From Pseudomonas sp. SLFW (GTDB lineage Bacteria; Pseudomonadota; Gammaproteobacteria; Pseudomonadales; Pseudomonadaceae), in assembly GCF_009905615.1 (NCBI RefSeq), contig NZ_JAAAKW010000005.1:310001-374000 (forward strand): DNA of 64,000 nt. Reading direction: 5' to 3'. Within the stretch, counting starts at the first letter, position 1. The number at the start of each line of letters is the position of its first letter. The notes beneath the pieces are model-generated. The model saw only the letters and a program-made list of their open reading frames with translations. It ran no database searches and had not been told where the DNA came from. The position numbers and the translations under genes were made by a program. This document shows, in pieces, positions 38,140-46,454 of this stretch.

Positions 38140-38403
38140 ATGCACGACCCGTTTGAAGAATCACTGAGAGACATGCTCAATTCTTCGTCCTCCAGCCGGG
38201 ACGATGACGCGGTGCTGGGGCGAGTCTTGAAGACGGCGAACCGCCAGGTCGGTGCCGGTGACCTGTTCGGCCTGCTCGGCCGTTGCACGCAAGCCCTGAT
38301 GATTGCCGTGAACAACGGTTCGGCTCACGTTTCACCTGTTTCCCGTCGCAAGGCGACGATTGCCGGCACCCCGTTTGACGGTGCTCAAGACAAGGCTGAT
38401 TGA
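38140..38403 (+). CDS. crfX: CrfX small protein
   Basis: 87 residues with no known domain. It begins MHDPFEESLRDMLN, has a Ser-rich stretch (SSSSSRDDD) and a mid-region GDLFGLLGRCTQALMIAVNNG. It is recognised by position between cmaX and cmpX as in other Pseudomonas. In the literature it belongs to the SigX-linked region; its molecular role is unclear. The ATG at 38140 follows GAGGTG. Its stop lies two bases before the cmpX ATG, so both are co-translated. Confidence 0.85.
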   Translation: MHDPFEESLRDMLNSSSSSRDDDAVLGRVLKTANRQVGAGDLFGLLGRCTQALMIAVNNGSAHVSPVSRRKATIAGTPFDGAQDKAD

Positions 38404-38405
38404 AT

Positions 38406-39230
38406 ATGGAATTGGATCTCTGGACACAGAGCCTGGTCACCGCAATGACTGCGTTGTGGACCAAAGTCGCGAACTTCATCCCGAACCTGTTCGGGGCTCT
38501 GGTGGTTGTTCTGCTGGGTTTCGTGGTCGCCAAGCTGCTCGACACCCTGCTGTCCAAGTTGTTGGCAAAACTGGGGCTTGATCGCCTGATGGGCGGCACT
38601 GGCCTCACTAAACTGATCAGTCGCGCAGGGATTCAAGTCCCGATTTCGACGCTGATCGGAAAGATTGTGTATTGGTTCGTGCTGTTGATTTTTCTGGTGT
38701 CGGCGGCAGAATCCCTTGGCCTTGAGCGGGTCTCGGCGACACTGGACATGCTGGCGCTGTATCTGCCGAAAGTGTTCGGCGCGGCGCTGGTGTTGCTGGT
38801 GGGTGTTCTGCTGGCGCAGTTGGTCAACGGTATCGTCCGGGGCGCAGCGGAAGGCGTCGGTCTGGATTACGCGGCAGGGCTGGGGCGTATCGCCCAATGG
38901 CTGGTGATCATCATCAGCATTTCGGTGGCGATCAGCCAGCTGGAGGTGAAAACCGACCTGCTCAACCACGTCATCGTGATCGGATTGATTACCGTTGGTC
39001 TGGCCGTTGCGCTGGCCATGGGGCTGGGAAGCCGCGAAATCGCGAGCCAGATCCTGGCAGGAATTTACGTGAGAGAGTTGTATCAGGTAGGGCAACAAGT
39101 GTGTGTTGGAGAGGTCGAAGGGCAGATCGAAGAGATTGGCACGGTGAAAACCACGCTGCTGACCGAGGAAGGTGAACTGGTATCGTTGTCGAACCGAATC
39201 CTTCTCGAACAGCGGGTGAGCAGCCGCTGA
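38406..39230 (+). CDS. cmpX: CmpX, MscS-like conserved membrane protein
   Basis: 274 residues. About four or five hydrophobic segments are visible (FIPNLFGALVVVLLGFVVA near 22-40, then WFVLLIFLVSAA, FGAALVLLVGVLLAQLV, WLVIIISISVAIS and VIVIGLITVGLAVALA), followed by a short MscS-like beta region (GQVCVGEVEGQIEEIG type). TM-helix repeats of this kind occur in the small mechanosensitive-channel relatives. It sits just before sigX and is linked to SigX activity and membrane tension in P. aeruginosa. The ATG at 38406 is preferred to a TTG that overlaps the crfX stop. Confidence 0.9.
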   Translation: MELDLWTQSLVTAMTALWTKVANFIPNLFGALVVVLLGFVVAKLLDTLLSKLLAKLGLDRLMGGTGLTKLISRAGIQVPISTLIGKIVYWFVLLIFLVSAAESLGLERVSATLDMLALYLPKVFGAALVLLVGVLLAQLVNGIVRGAAEGVGLDYAAGLGRIAQWLVIIISISVAISQLEVKTDLLNHVIVIGLITVGLAVALAMGLGSREIASQILAGIYVRELYQVGQQVCVGEVEGQIEEIGTVKTTLLTEEGELVSLSNRILLEQRVSSR

Positions 39231-39318
39231 ACCGGCAAATCTGCTAATGTATGCCGCCGCAAATTCCCGGAGAACCGAGACGCGGTGCACATTTACCTGA
39301 CTGTCGGCACGGCTTGTT

Positions 39319-39909
39319 TTGAATAAACCCCAACCGCTCTCACAGCGATACGACCCCCGCGAGCTCTCCGATGAGGAGCTGGTGGCGCGCTCGCACGCCG
39401 AGTTGTTTCACGTGACTCGGGCCTACGAGGAGCTGATGCGGCGCTACCAACGGACACTTTTTAACGTCTGTGCGCGATATTTGGGGAACGATCGCGATGC
39501 TGACGATGTCTGTCAGGAGGTGATGCTTAAGGTGTTGTATGGATTGAAAAATTTCGAGGGAAAATCGAAATTCAAAACCTGGCTCTACAGCATCACGTAT
39601 AACGAATGCATTACGCAGTACAGAAAGGAGCGTCGGAAGCGTCGGTTGATGGACGCTTTGAGTCTCGACCCACTCGAGGAAGCGTCTGAAGACAAGACGC
39701 CAAAACCAGAAGAAAAGGGCGGACTCGATCGATGGCTGGTGCACGTGAACCCGATTGACCGGGAAATCCTGGTGCTGCGATTCGTCGCAGAACTGGAATT
39801 TCAGGAGATCGCAGACATAATGCACATGGGCCTGAGTGCGACGAAGATGCGCTACAAACGAGCACTTGATAAATTACGCGAGAAATTTGCAGGCGTGACC
39901 GAAACTTAA
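39319..39909 (+). CDS. sigX: ECF sigma factor SigX
   Basis: 196 residues. Region 2 (FNVCARYLGNDRDADDVCQEVMLKVL with FKTWLYSITYNECI) and region 4 (REILVLRFVAELEFQEIADIM, LSATKMRYKRAL) are complete. SigX directs oprF and membrane-fluidity genes. The start codon is TTG at 39319 with no clear ribosome site, giving MNKPQPLSQRYDPREL; no ATG or GTG upstream gives a plausible start, so low initiation efficiency may be built in. No anti-sigma gene is adjacent; oprF follows after about 107 bases. Confidence 0.95.
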   Translation: MNKPQPLSQRYDPRELSDEELVARSHAELFHVTRAYEELMRRYQRTLFNVCARYLGNDRDADDVCQEVMLKVLYGLKNFEGKSKFKTWLYSITYNECITQYRKERRKRRLMDALSLDPLEEASEDKTPKPEEKGGLDRWLVHVNPIDREILVLRFVAELEFQEIADIMHMGLSATKMRYKRALDKLREKFAGVTET

Positions 39910-39935
39910 CTCGGAGCAAATATCTCTAACGAGCA

Positions 39936-39984
39936 GGCAAGTTCTGATAGACTTGCCGATGAGTTGTCTCCTGATAAGGGAGAC
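39936..39984 (+). promoter_or_regulatory. Two hairpins in the oprF leader
   Basis: GGCAAGT/ACTTGCC (39936-39942, 39951-39957) and GTCTCC/GGAGAC (39966-39971, 39979-39984). They lie between sigX and the oprF ATG at 40017. Neither has a T run, so they may stabilise the oprF mRNA or separate it from sigX. Confidence 0.6.
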
Positions 39985-40016
39985 CGCTTTACAATCACCA
40001 GATGGGGATTTAACGG

Positions 40017-41051
40017 ATGAAACTGAAAAACACCTTGGGCTTGGCCATTGGTACTATTGTTGCCGCAACTTCGTTCGGCGCGCTGGCACAAGGCCAAGGC
40101 GCAGTCGAAATCGAAGGCTTCGCCAAGAAAGAACAGTTCGACAGCGCTCGTAATTTCAAAAATAACGGCAACCTGTTCGGCGGTTCGGTTGGCTACTTCC
40201 TGACTGACGACGTTGAATTGCGTCTGGGCTACGACGAAGTGCACAACGTGCGCAGCGACGATGGCAAGAACATCAAGGGCGCGAACACCGCTCTGGACGC
40301 TCTGTACCACTTCAACAACCCGGGCGACATGCTGCGTCCATACGTCTCGGCTGGTTTCTCCGATCAGAGCATCGGTCAGAACGGCAGCGGCGGTCGTAAC
40401 CGTTCCACCTTCGCCAACATCGGCGGCGGTGCCAAGCTGTACTTCACTGACAACTTCTACGCCCGTGCTGGCGTTGAAGCTCAGTACAACATCGACCAGG
40501 GTGACACCGAGTGGGCGCCAAGCGTCGGTATCGGTGTGAACTTCGGCGGCGGCTCGAAGAAAGTTGAAGCAGCACCGGCTCCAGTAGCTGAAGTGTGCTC
40601 CGACAGCGACAACGACGGCGTGTGCGACAACGTCGACAAGTGCCCAGACACCCCGGCCAACGTTACCGTTGACGCCAACGGTTGCCCGGCAGTTGCTGAA
40701 GTCGTACGTGTTGAGCTGGACGTGAAATTCGACTTCGACAAGTCGGTCGTCAAGCCAAACAGCTACGGTGACATCAAAAACCTGGCTGACTTCATGAAGC
40801 AGTACCCACAAACCACCACCACTGTTGAGGGTCACACTGACTCCGTTGGTCCTGACGCTTACAACCAGAAACTGTCCGAGCGTCGTGCAAACGCCGTTAA
40901 GCAAGTTCTGGTTAACCAGTACGGTGTTGGCGCTAACCGCGTGAACTCGGTTGGCTACGGCGAATCCCGTCCAGTTGCCGACAACGCAACCGAGGCTGGC
41001 CGCGCTGTTAACCGTCGCGTAGAAGCTCAAGTCGAAGCTCAAGCTAAGTAA
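40017..41051 (+). CDS. oprF: Major porin and structural outer membrane protein OprF
   Basis: 344 residues. The signal peptide ends at ALA (residue about 24). An N-terminal eight-stranded beta-barrel is followed by an Ala/Pro hinge (VEAAPAPVAEVC), a segment with four cysteines and DxDxDG-type repeats (CSDSDNDGVCDNVDKCPD), and an OmpA C-terminal peptidoglycan-binding domain (FDKSVVKPNSYG, EGHTDSVGPDAYNQKLSERRA). It is a slow porin and an anchor between outer membrane and murein. Expression depends largely on SigX. Ends in strong codon bias typical of abundant proteins. Confidence 0.98.
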   Translation: MKLKNTLGLAIGTIVAATSFGALAQGQGAVEIEGFAKKEQFDSARNFKNNGNLFGGSVGYFLTDDVELRLGYDEVHNVRSDDGKNIKGANTALDALYHFNNPGDMLRPYVSAGFSDQSIGQNGSGGRNRSTFANIGGGAKLYFTDNFYARAGVEAQYNIDQGDTEWAPSVGIGVNFGGGSKKVEAAPAPVAEVCSDSDNDGVCDNVDKCPDTPANVTVDANGCPAVAEVVRVELDVKFDFDKSVVKPNSYGDIKNLADFMKQYPQTTTTVEGHTDSVGPDAYNQKLSERRANAVKQVLVNQYGVGANRVNSVGYGESRPVADNATEAGRAVNRRVEAQVEAQAK

Positions 41052-41072
41052 TTAGCCCCGCTTTGCAGAAGA

Positions 41073-41099
41073 ACCCGGCCTCGGCCGGGTTTTTCTTTT
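41073..41099 (+). terminator. Rho-independent terminator of oprF
   Basis: Stem ACCCGGCC/GGCCGGGT (41073-41090) followed by TTTTTCTTTT. Confidence 0.93.
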
Positions 41100-41186
41100 C
41101 TGGGGGTATAAACGGTTTGAGATGTGGCGAATTGTCGCACCCATGTATCGGTATTGAGGCCAATGAACTGCCTGGTTAGTGGCAAT

Positions 41187-41640
41187 TTAATAGCGGGTAT
41201 TGTTGGCAAACTTCGAAAGACGCCAGAGTGGAAACGGCAGTGTCACCAGCAATAACAACCGCACCCATGCATACACCGCGTCAACGCCATCATTCTGCAA
41301 ATTGACAAAGCGTTTCACCGGGATACCCTGCGGGAAGTAGGCGAACACCCTCACAATGCCAAACTCGCCAATCACCCGGTCCCAAGCGATACCAAGCCCC
41401 GTTGCCAAGGCTCGACGCGCCGTTGGTAAGGTCAGGCGGCAGAACGTTTCCCACCCTGTGCAGCCCAGACTGCGCGCCGCTTCTTCCAGTGTTCGAGGCA
41501 CGCCTGCAAAGGCAGAAGTGGCCGATAACACGAAACACGCCAAGCCCCCATACTCCTGAGCCAGCACGTCGGCGAGCATCAGGCTGAAGATGATCTTCTG
41601 GCCCTGATGATCGACGCCACCACGGCGTCTTGGTACCCGG
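41187..41640 (-). pseudogene. Remnant of a ModB-like ABC transporter permease
   Basis: About 130 residues in one frame match the C-terminal part of a molybdate/tungstate-type permease: the EAA loop (PRTLEEAARSLGCTGWETF, then RLTLPTARRAL) and the terminal GIPVKRFVNLQNDGVDAVYAWV followed by a last hydrophobic helix. Upstream the frame stays open a little (to about 41640) but loses any membrane pattern, and a competing frame ends within it; about the first half of a normal permease is missing. No substrate-binding protein or ATPase gene adjoins it. It lies exactly where nitrate-assimilation genes would be expected, so it may mark a deletion junction. Confidence 0.55.
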
Positions 41641-41675
41641 TTGATTGCTGTCCGTTGAGCGACATTCGATCGCCC

Positions 41676-43370
41676 TCAATGCTTGATCACCCAGACCCAC
41701 AGCAGCAGGTTGAGGAGCAGCGAGACGAGCGCGACCCCGCGCCAGACTTTCAATGGCTCGCGTTCCAGCAGGGGTTTGGGGCGAGCGTCCAGCAGGCTCA
41801 GTTCTCCCCGTTCAAGTTCCAACAGCCACTGTTCGGCGGTTTCGAAACGTTTGGCTGGATCGGCTTGCAGGGCCTTTTCCAGGTGACGTTCGAGCCACTC
41901 GGGGGTGTCAGGACGATAACGGCTTGCCGGGACGGGCTGTCCGAAACGATGGCGCTGAAAGGCTTCGATTTCGCCGTGGGGGTAATGTCCGGTCAGCAGG
42001 AAATACAGCGCGACGCTGGCGGCGTACAGGTCCAGAGACGGGGCCGGGGGCGCGCCGTTTAAAGCTTCCGGCGCAATGAAACTCGGCGTGCCGGGCACAT
42101 CGCCTGCGGCATCGATGGACAGGCCGGGACAGAACGCGAGGCCGAAATCCAGCACCCGCAGCTCCCCGTTCTCATCGATCAGCAGGTTTTCCGGTTTGAT
42201 GTCGCGATGGAAGATATTGCGCCGATGCAGCAGGCCCAGGGCGCTTATCAAGTCCCGGGCGAGCGTGTGCCACTGCGCCCAGTCCATTGGGCCGTGTTGG
42301 GCAAAGGCGTGAGCGAGCGTCTGGCCTGAGTATTCGCGCATCACGTAATACAGGTGCTGGCGTTCGGGCAACGGATGCACGTCGGGAAAGAAGCGCCCGG
42401 CGACGCGCCGTAGAAACCACTCCTCAAGCAACAGCGCCTGTGCGGCACCGTGTTCGTCGTGGCGGGAGGTGGGTAACGTTTTCAACAGCCAGGGGCGATC
42501 GTGCGCGTCCCTCAGCCGATACAAGAGCGACTGACGCGAGTCACCCAATGCCGCTTCGACGCGCCAGCCCTCGAATGATTGCCCGGCACGCAGACTGGGT
42601 GGCAAAGGCCATTGTTGCAGCTGAATCAGCGCATCGCCCAAGGAGTCAGGCCCCAACTGGTCCACCTGAATCAACAGCGCGGTGGCGTTGTCCTGACTGC
42701 CGGTCAAATGCGCCGCGGTGACCAACGCGTTGACTGCGGCCTCCAGGTCATCCTGCTCGCTGAGTATCGAGCGGACAGTGCTGTCGCTCAACACCCCCCA
42801 CACGCCGTCGCTGATCAGCAGCAGCCGCTCTCCCTGCCGCAGTTCGCCGTCGAGATAATCCATGACCACGTACTGGTCCAGCCCCAACGCCCGTTTCAGC
42901 ACATGCCGCATGTCCGGTTGTTCCCAGACGTGGTCCTCGCTGATCCGTTGCAGCGTGCCGTCGAACCATCGATACACCCGGCAATCGCCGATGTGGGCGA
43001 GGGTGAAACGACATCCGCGCAGGACCAGTGCGCTGAGAGTGGTCAGCAGCCCGTTGGCTTGCAACCAGCGGTTCTGCGCCGACAGTAAGCGATCCAGGGC
43101 TTGCGCCACGCCCCATGTTTCCGGCGTGGCGTAGTAATCCAGCGCCAGGGCCTGAAGCGTGGAGCGCGAGGCCAGTCCGCCATCGGTGCACTGACTGACG
43201 CCATCGGCCACTGCAAAGAGATAGCCCTTGCTGGCGGCCAGTGACGGAACCGGGGTCACCGACCGCGTGGCGTCCTGATTCTCCGCACGAGGGCCGCAAG
43301 CGCTGAACTCGGCAAAGCGCAGTTGCAGCCCGGTGGGCACGGCGGGTGGCGGCATCGCGGGCTGATTCAT
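41676..43370 (-). CDS. Bifunctional PP2C phosphatase / Ser-Thr protein kinase
   Basis: 564 residues in three parts. PP2C phosphatase (about 15-240): ENQDA, FAVADGVSQ, AHIGDCRVY, LISDGVWGVL and SQDNATALL hold the metal-binding acids. Kinase (about 265-525): Lys in WLLKTLP, catalytic HRDIKPENLLID, LDFGLAF and APEAL. A single C-terminal helix (VALVSLLLNLLLWVWVI) should anchor it to the inner membrane with both domains in the cytoplasm. It is 20 bases downstream of nasA. The same pair is part of the nitrate assimilation operon in P. aeruginosa as I recall; it may control NasA or its enzymes. Confidence 0.93.
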   Translation of the reverse strand: MNQPAMPPPAVPTGLQLRFAEFSACGPRAENQDATRSVTPVPSLAASKGYLFAVADGVSQCTDGGLASRSTLQALALDYYATPETWGVAQALDRLLSAQNRWLQANGLLTTLSALVLRGCRFTLAHIGDCRVYRWFDGTLQRISEDHVWEQPDMRHVLKRALGLDQYVVMDYLDGELRQGERLLLISDGVWGVLSDSTVRSILSEQDDLEAAVNALVTAAHLTGSQDNATALLIQVDQLGPDSLGDALIQLQQWPLPPSLRAGQSFEGWRVEAALGDSRQSLLYRLRDAHDRPWLLKTLPTSRHDEHGAAQALLLEEWFLRRVAGRFFPDVHPLPERQHLYYVMREYSGQTLAHAFAQHGPMDWAQWHTLARDLISALGLLHRRNIFHRDIKPENLLIDENGELRVLDFGLAFCPGLSIDAAGDVPGTPSFIAPEALNGAPPAPSLDLYAASVALYFLLTGHYPHGEIEAFQRHRFGQPVPASRYRPDTPEWLERHLEKALQADPAKRFETAEQWLLELERGELSLLDARPKPLLEREPLKVWRGVALVSLLLNLLLWVWVIKH

Positions 43371-43390
43371 CGTCCGTTCCTTTTAGCCCG

Positions 43391-44602
43391 TCAAACGCGC
43401 GCAGCCGTGACAGCCGCCGACCCCCAGGTGGTTCTCCAGCGGCGTTTGACATTCATCAGTCCGAACCAGGCGAGGACGCCCAACAGTGCGAACAGCCACA
43501 GGCCCAATTGGTAATCCCCCGTGTTCTGTTTGATCGCACCCAGGCCCGCTGCCAACAGAAAACCACCGATGCCACCCGCCATGCCGATCAGCCCGGTCAT
43601 CACGCCGATCTCTTTGCGGAAACGTTGCGGCACCAGTTGGAAGACCGCGCCGTTGCCTGCGCCCAGGCCCAGCATCGCGGCAACGAACAGCCCGAGTGCT
43701 GCCCACGAACTTGGCAGGTTGAAGCCCACTGCAGCGATGCAAATGGCTGCCACGGCGTACATGCCGGACAACGTGCGGATGCCGCCGAAACGGTCTGCCA
43801 GCGCGCCACCCAGCGGACGCATCAGGCTGCCACCGAACACGCAGGCGGCGGTGTAGTAACCGGCCGTGACCGGGTTCAGGCCGTACTGGTCGTTGAAGTA
43901 GCCGGGCAGGGCGCTGGCCAGGCCAATGAACCCGCCGAAAGTGACGCTGTAGAAAAACATGAACCACCAGCTGTCGCGGTCGCCCAGCGCCTTGAAGTAG
44001 TCCGCCATGGCTTTGCGCGGTGGACGCTCTGGCGCATTGCGGGCCATAAGGGAGAAGGCCACCAGCGTCAGCACCAGCGGGATGGCCGCAAAGCCGAACA
44101 CGTTGCTCCAGCCGAAGCTCGCAGCCAATACCGGGGCGATCAGCGCCGCGAAAACAGTCCCGGAGTTGCCAGCGCCGGCGATGCCCATCGCCTTGCCTTG
44201 GTGTTGTGGCGGATACCACTGCGATGCCAGCGGCAGGGCGACGGCGAACGACGCGCCCGCCATGCCCAGCGCAATGCCGAGGAGCAGCGCCTGTTCATAG
44301 CTATGGATGCCCAGTTGCCAGGCACAGAGCAGGGCAACGATGACGATGACCTGGCCGATGATGCCTGCGGTCTTGGGCGACAGTTGATCCGCCAGCATGC
44401 CCATCAGGAAGCGCAGAATCGCCCCGGCGAGAATCGGCGTGGCGACCATGAGTCCGCGCTGTTGGGTGGTCAGGTGCAGGTCAGCGGCGATCTGCACCGC
44501 CAACGGCCCCAGCAGATACCAGACCATGAAGCTCAGGTCGAAATAAAGAAACGCTGCAAACAGCGTAGGTTTGTGGCCGGCTTTCCAGAAGCTTGTCGTC
44601 AT
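43391..44602 (-). CDS. nasA: Nitrate/nitrite MFS transporter NasA
   Basis: 403 residues with about 12 membrane helices. The NarK/NasA family signatures are visible, including NSGTVFAALIAPVLA-type sequence with the nitrate-signature Gly/Asn and the Arg-rich loop after VATPILAGAILRFLMG. It brings nitrate into the cell for assimilation. The ATG at 44602 follows GAGGTG; a start 12 bases upstream would contain the ribosome site itself. It is first in an operon with the kinase/phosphatase gene but the nitrite and nitrate reductase genes are absent here. Confidence 0.92.
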   Translation of the reverse strand: MTTSFWKAGHKPTLFAAFLYFDLSFMVWYLLGPLAVQIAADLHLTTQQRGLMVATPILAGAILRFLMGMLADQLSPKTAGIIGQVIVIVALLCAWQLGIHSYEQALLLGIALGMAGASFAVALPLASQWYPPQHQGKAMGIAGAGNSGTVFAALIAPVLAASFGWSNVFGFAAIPLVLTLVAFSLMARNAPERPPRKAMADYFKALGDRDSWWFMFFYSVTFGGFIGLASALPGYFNDQYGLNPVTAGYYTAACVFGGSLMRPLGGALADRFGGIRTLSGMYAVAAICIAAVGFNLPSSWAALGLFVAAMLGLGAGNGAVFQLVPQRFRKEIGVMTGLIGMAGGIGGFLLAAGLGAIKQNTGDYQLGLWLFALLGVLAWFGLMNVKRRWRTTWGSAAVTAARV

Positions 44603-45043
44603 CTCACACCTCATTTGCGGAAATCGTCTTCGGTGCGCTTGTTGTCTGCACCGTTGCGGGTTGGTTGCGGGAGAAGCGTGTCTGGCGCTTCACCGACTTT
44701 TTCGGGCCCAAACGAAAAAACGCCGCCACCCTGTCCGCGTTGTGCGAAGGGGTGAGCGACGTCTTTGTCGAGTGTGTGGGCAACCGCCGTTGGCTACCTG
44801 TGAGATTGAGATAGCAAAACGTGGGCCATTGCCGTTTCGGTCGGTGTTTCGCGGGAATCGAAGCGGGCGGCGGAGGTTTTTGTTCCGCTTTGGTGCGCTG
44901 GCGAGGGTGTCGTGCCTCAGCTGTGATCATTGCGCAGGCTTTTGCGCCGCCCCGCGCAAAGTTCGCGACATGCCTCGCGCTGGCCCCCCGTGGACGTTTA
45001 TAATCCGCGGCTGACTTCAGCCTCAAACGAGCCGCGCCCACCC
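44603..45043. other. 441-base divergent intergenic region between nasA and pyrD
   Basis: No gene is supported. On the minus strand, the leader of nasA contains a GC-rich segment with weak AACGC/GCGTT pairing followed by TTTTTT near 44712-44735, and a short CAAC/GTTG hairpin near 44785. This would suit a NasT-type attenuated leader, but the pairing is not strong enough to claim one. The pyrD promoter must also be here. Confidence 0.4.
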
Positions 45044-46066
45044 ATGTATAACCTGGCCCGCCAGTTACTGTTCAAACTCTCCCCGGAAGCTTCCCACGAT
45101 CTGTCCATCGACCTGATCGGCGCGGGAGGGCGTCTGGGGCTCAATGGCCTGTTCAACAAGGCGCCCGCGCGGTTGCCGGTGACGGTCATGGGCTTGCAGT
45201 TCCCTAACCCGGTAGGCCTGGCGGCCGGTCTGGACAAGAACGGTGCCGCCATCGACGGCTTCGCCCAGCTGGGTTTCGGTTTCGTCGAAATCGGTACCGT
45301 GACCCCGCGTCCGCAGCCCGGCAACCCGAAGCCAAGGATTTTCCGCCTGCCCCACGCTGAAGCCATCATCAACCGCATGGGCTTCAACAACCTGGGCGTC
45401 GACAACCTCGTCAGCCGCGTGCAGGCCGCCAAATACACCGGCGTTCTAGGCATCAACATCGGCAAGAACTTCGATACGCCGGTCGAGCGCGCTGTGGACG
45501 ATTACCTGATCTGTCTGGACAAGGTTTACGCCCACGCCAGTTACATCACCGTCAACGTCAGTTCGCCGAACACGCCGGGCCTGCGCAGCCTGCAATTCGG
45601 CGATTCCCTCAAGCAACTCCTCGAAGCGTTGCGCGTTCGCCAGGACGCACTGACCCAGATTCACGGCAAGCGTGTGCCGTTGGCGATCAAGATCGCGCCG
45701 GACATGAGCGATGATGAAACGGTGCTGGTGGCCAGTGCGCTGCTGGAGTCGGGCATGGACGCGGTGATCGCGACCAACACCACGCTGAGCCGTCAGGGTG
45801 TCGAGGGGCTGCCACATGGCGACGAGGCGGGCGGGCTGTCCGGCGCGCCGGTGCGCGAAAAGAGCACTCACATCGTCAAGGTGCTGGCCGGTGAGCTGGG
45901 CGGGAAGCTGCCGATCATCGCGGCGGGGGGGATCACCGAAGGCAAGCACGCTGCCGAGAAAATCGCAGCCGGGGCGAGTCTGGTGCAGGTCTATTCAGGT
46001 TTCATTTATAAAGGCCCGACGCTGATTCGCGAATCGGTGGATGCCATCGCGGCGATGCCTCGCTAA
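45044..46066 (+). CDS. pyrD: Dihydroorotate dehydrogenase (quinone), class 2
   Basis: 340 residues. Class 2 features: the N-terminal membrane-associating helices ([19 protein letters not shown]), [41 protein letters not shown], the catalytic Ser in [12 protein letters not shown] and the FMN-binding [17 protein letters not shown]. It oxidises dihydroorotate and passes electrons to ubiquinone in the inner membrane, in pyrimidine synthesis. The start at 45044 gives the standard N-terminus. Confidence 0.97.
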   Translation: MYNLARQLLFKLSPEASHDLSIDLIGAGGRLGLNGLFNKAPARLPVTVMGLQFPNPVGLAAGLDKNGAAIDGFAQLGFGFVEIGTVTPRPQPGNPKPRIFRLPHAEAIINRMGFNNLGVDNLVSRVQAAKYTGVLGINIGKNFDTPVERAVDDYLICLDKVYAHASYITVNVSSPNTPGLRSLQFGDSLKQLLEALRVRQDALTQIHGKRVPLAIKIAPDMSDDETVLVASALLESGMDAVIATNTTLSRQGVEGLPHGDEAGGLSGAPVREKSTHIVKVLAGELGGKLPIIAAGGITEGKHAAEKIAAGASLVQVYSGFIYKGPTLIRESVDAIAAMPR

Positions 46067-46094
46067 ACGTTCGATACAAACCTTTTACCCAATA

Positions 46095-46123
46095 AAGAGG
46101 GGCTCCGTAATGGAGCCCCTCTT
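46095..46123 (+). terminator. Hairpin terminator of pyrD
   Basis: Perfect 12-bp stem AAGAGGGGCTCC/GGAGCCCCTCTT with loop GTAAT; only a short T run follows, but it begins about 30 bases after the stop. It may also serve rmf from the other side. Confidence 0.8.
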
Positions 46124-46238
46124 GGGCCTGAGCCCGCCGCCCGGATGGGGCGTGCATGGTTAGGTGTTTACGACGCAGATTGTCGATTCTTTCGAAGAAA
46201 TTCTGATGAGTCGAAGTGTACCTTTGGTAATTTGAGTG

Positions 46239-46454
46239 TCAGCCGACCGCGTGAAGTTCGTTGAGTCTGTGTATACCCGCAGTGCCGGTCATACCGTCCC
46301 AGTTGTCGCCGCGTCCTTCCCGCCAGCCATTGATCCAGGCTTGGCGCACCGACGGTAGAGTAAATGGGCAAAGCTCACGGGATTTACCAGTTACGCCGTA
46401 TTGATATCCGCGCGAAAAAGCTCTTTCCAACGGATCACGCTTAAGTCTTCTCAT
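46239..46454 (-). CDS. rmf: Ribosome modulation factor
   Basis: 71 residues. FSRGYQYGVTGKSRELCPF and RQAWINGWREGRGD match RMF, which converts 70S ribosomes to inactive 100S dimers in stationary phase and under stress. It is basic and soluble. Immediately before the ATG, AGGG and CCCT (46455-46467 on the plus strand) can pair and would cover the ribosome site. It is convergent with pyrD. Confidence 0.95.
   Translation of the reverse strand: MRRLKRDPLERAFSRGYQYGVTGKSRELCPFTLPSVRQAWINGWREGRGDNWDGMTGTAGIHRLNELHAVG

Noticed and set aside
41187..41579. A functional small membrane gene
   Set aside because: It keeps only the C-terminal half of an ABC permease, with no clear start and no partner genes.
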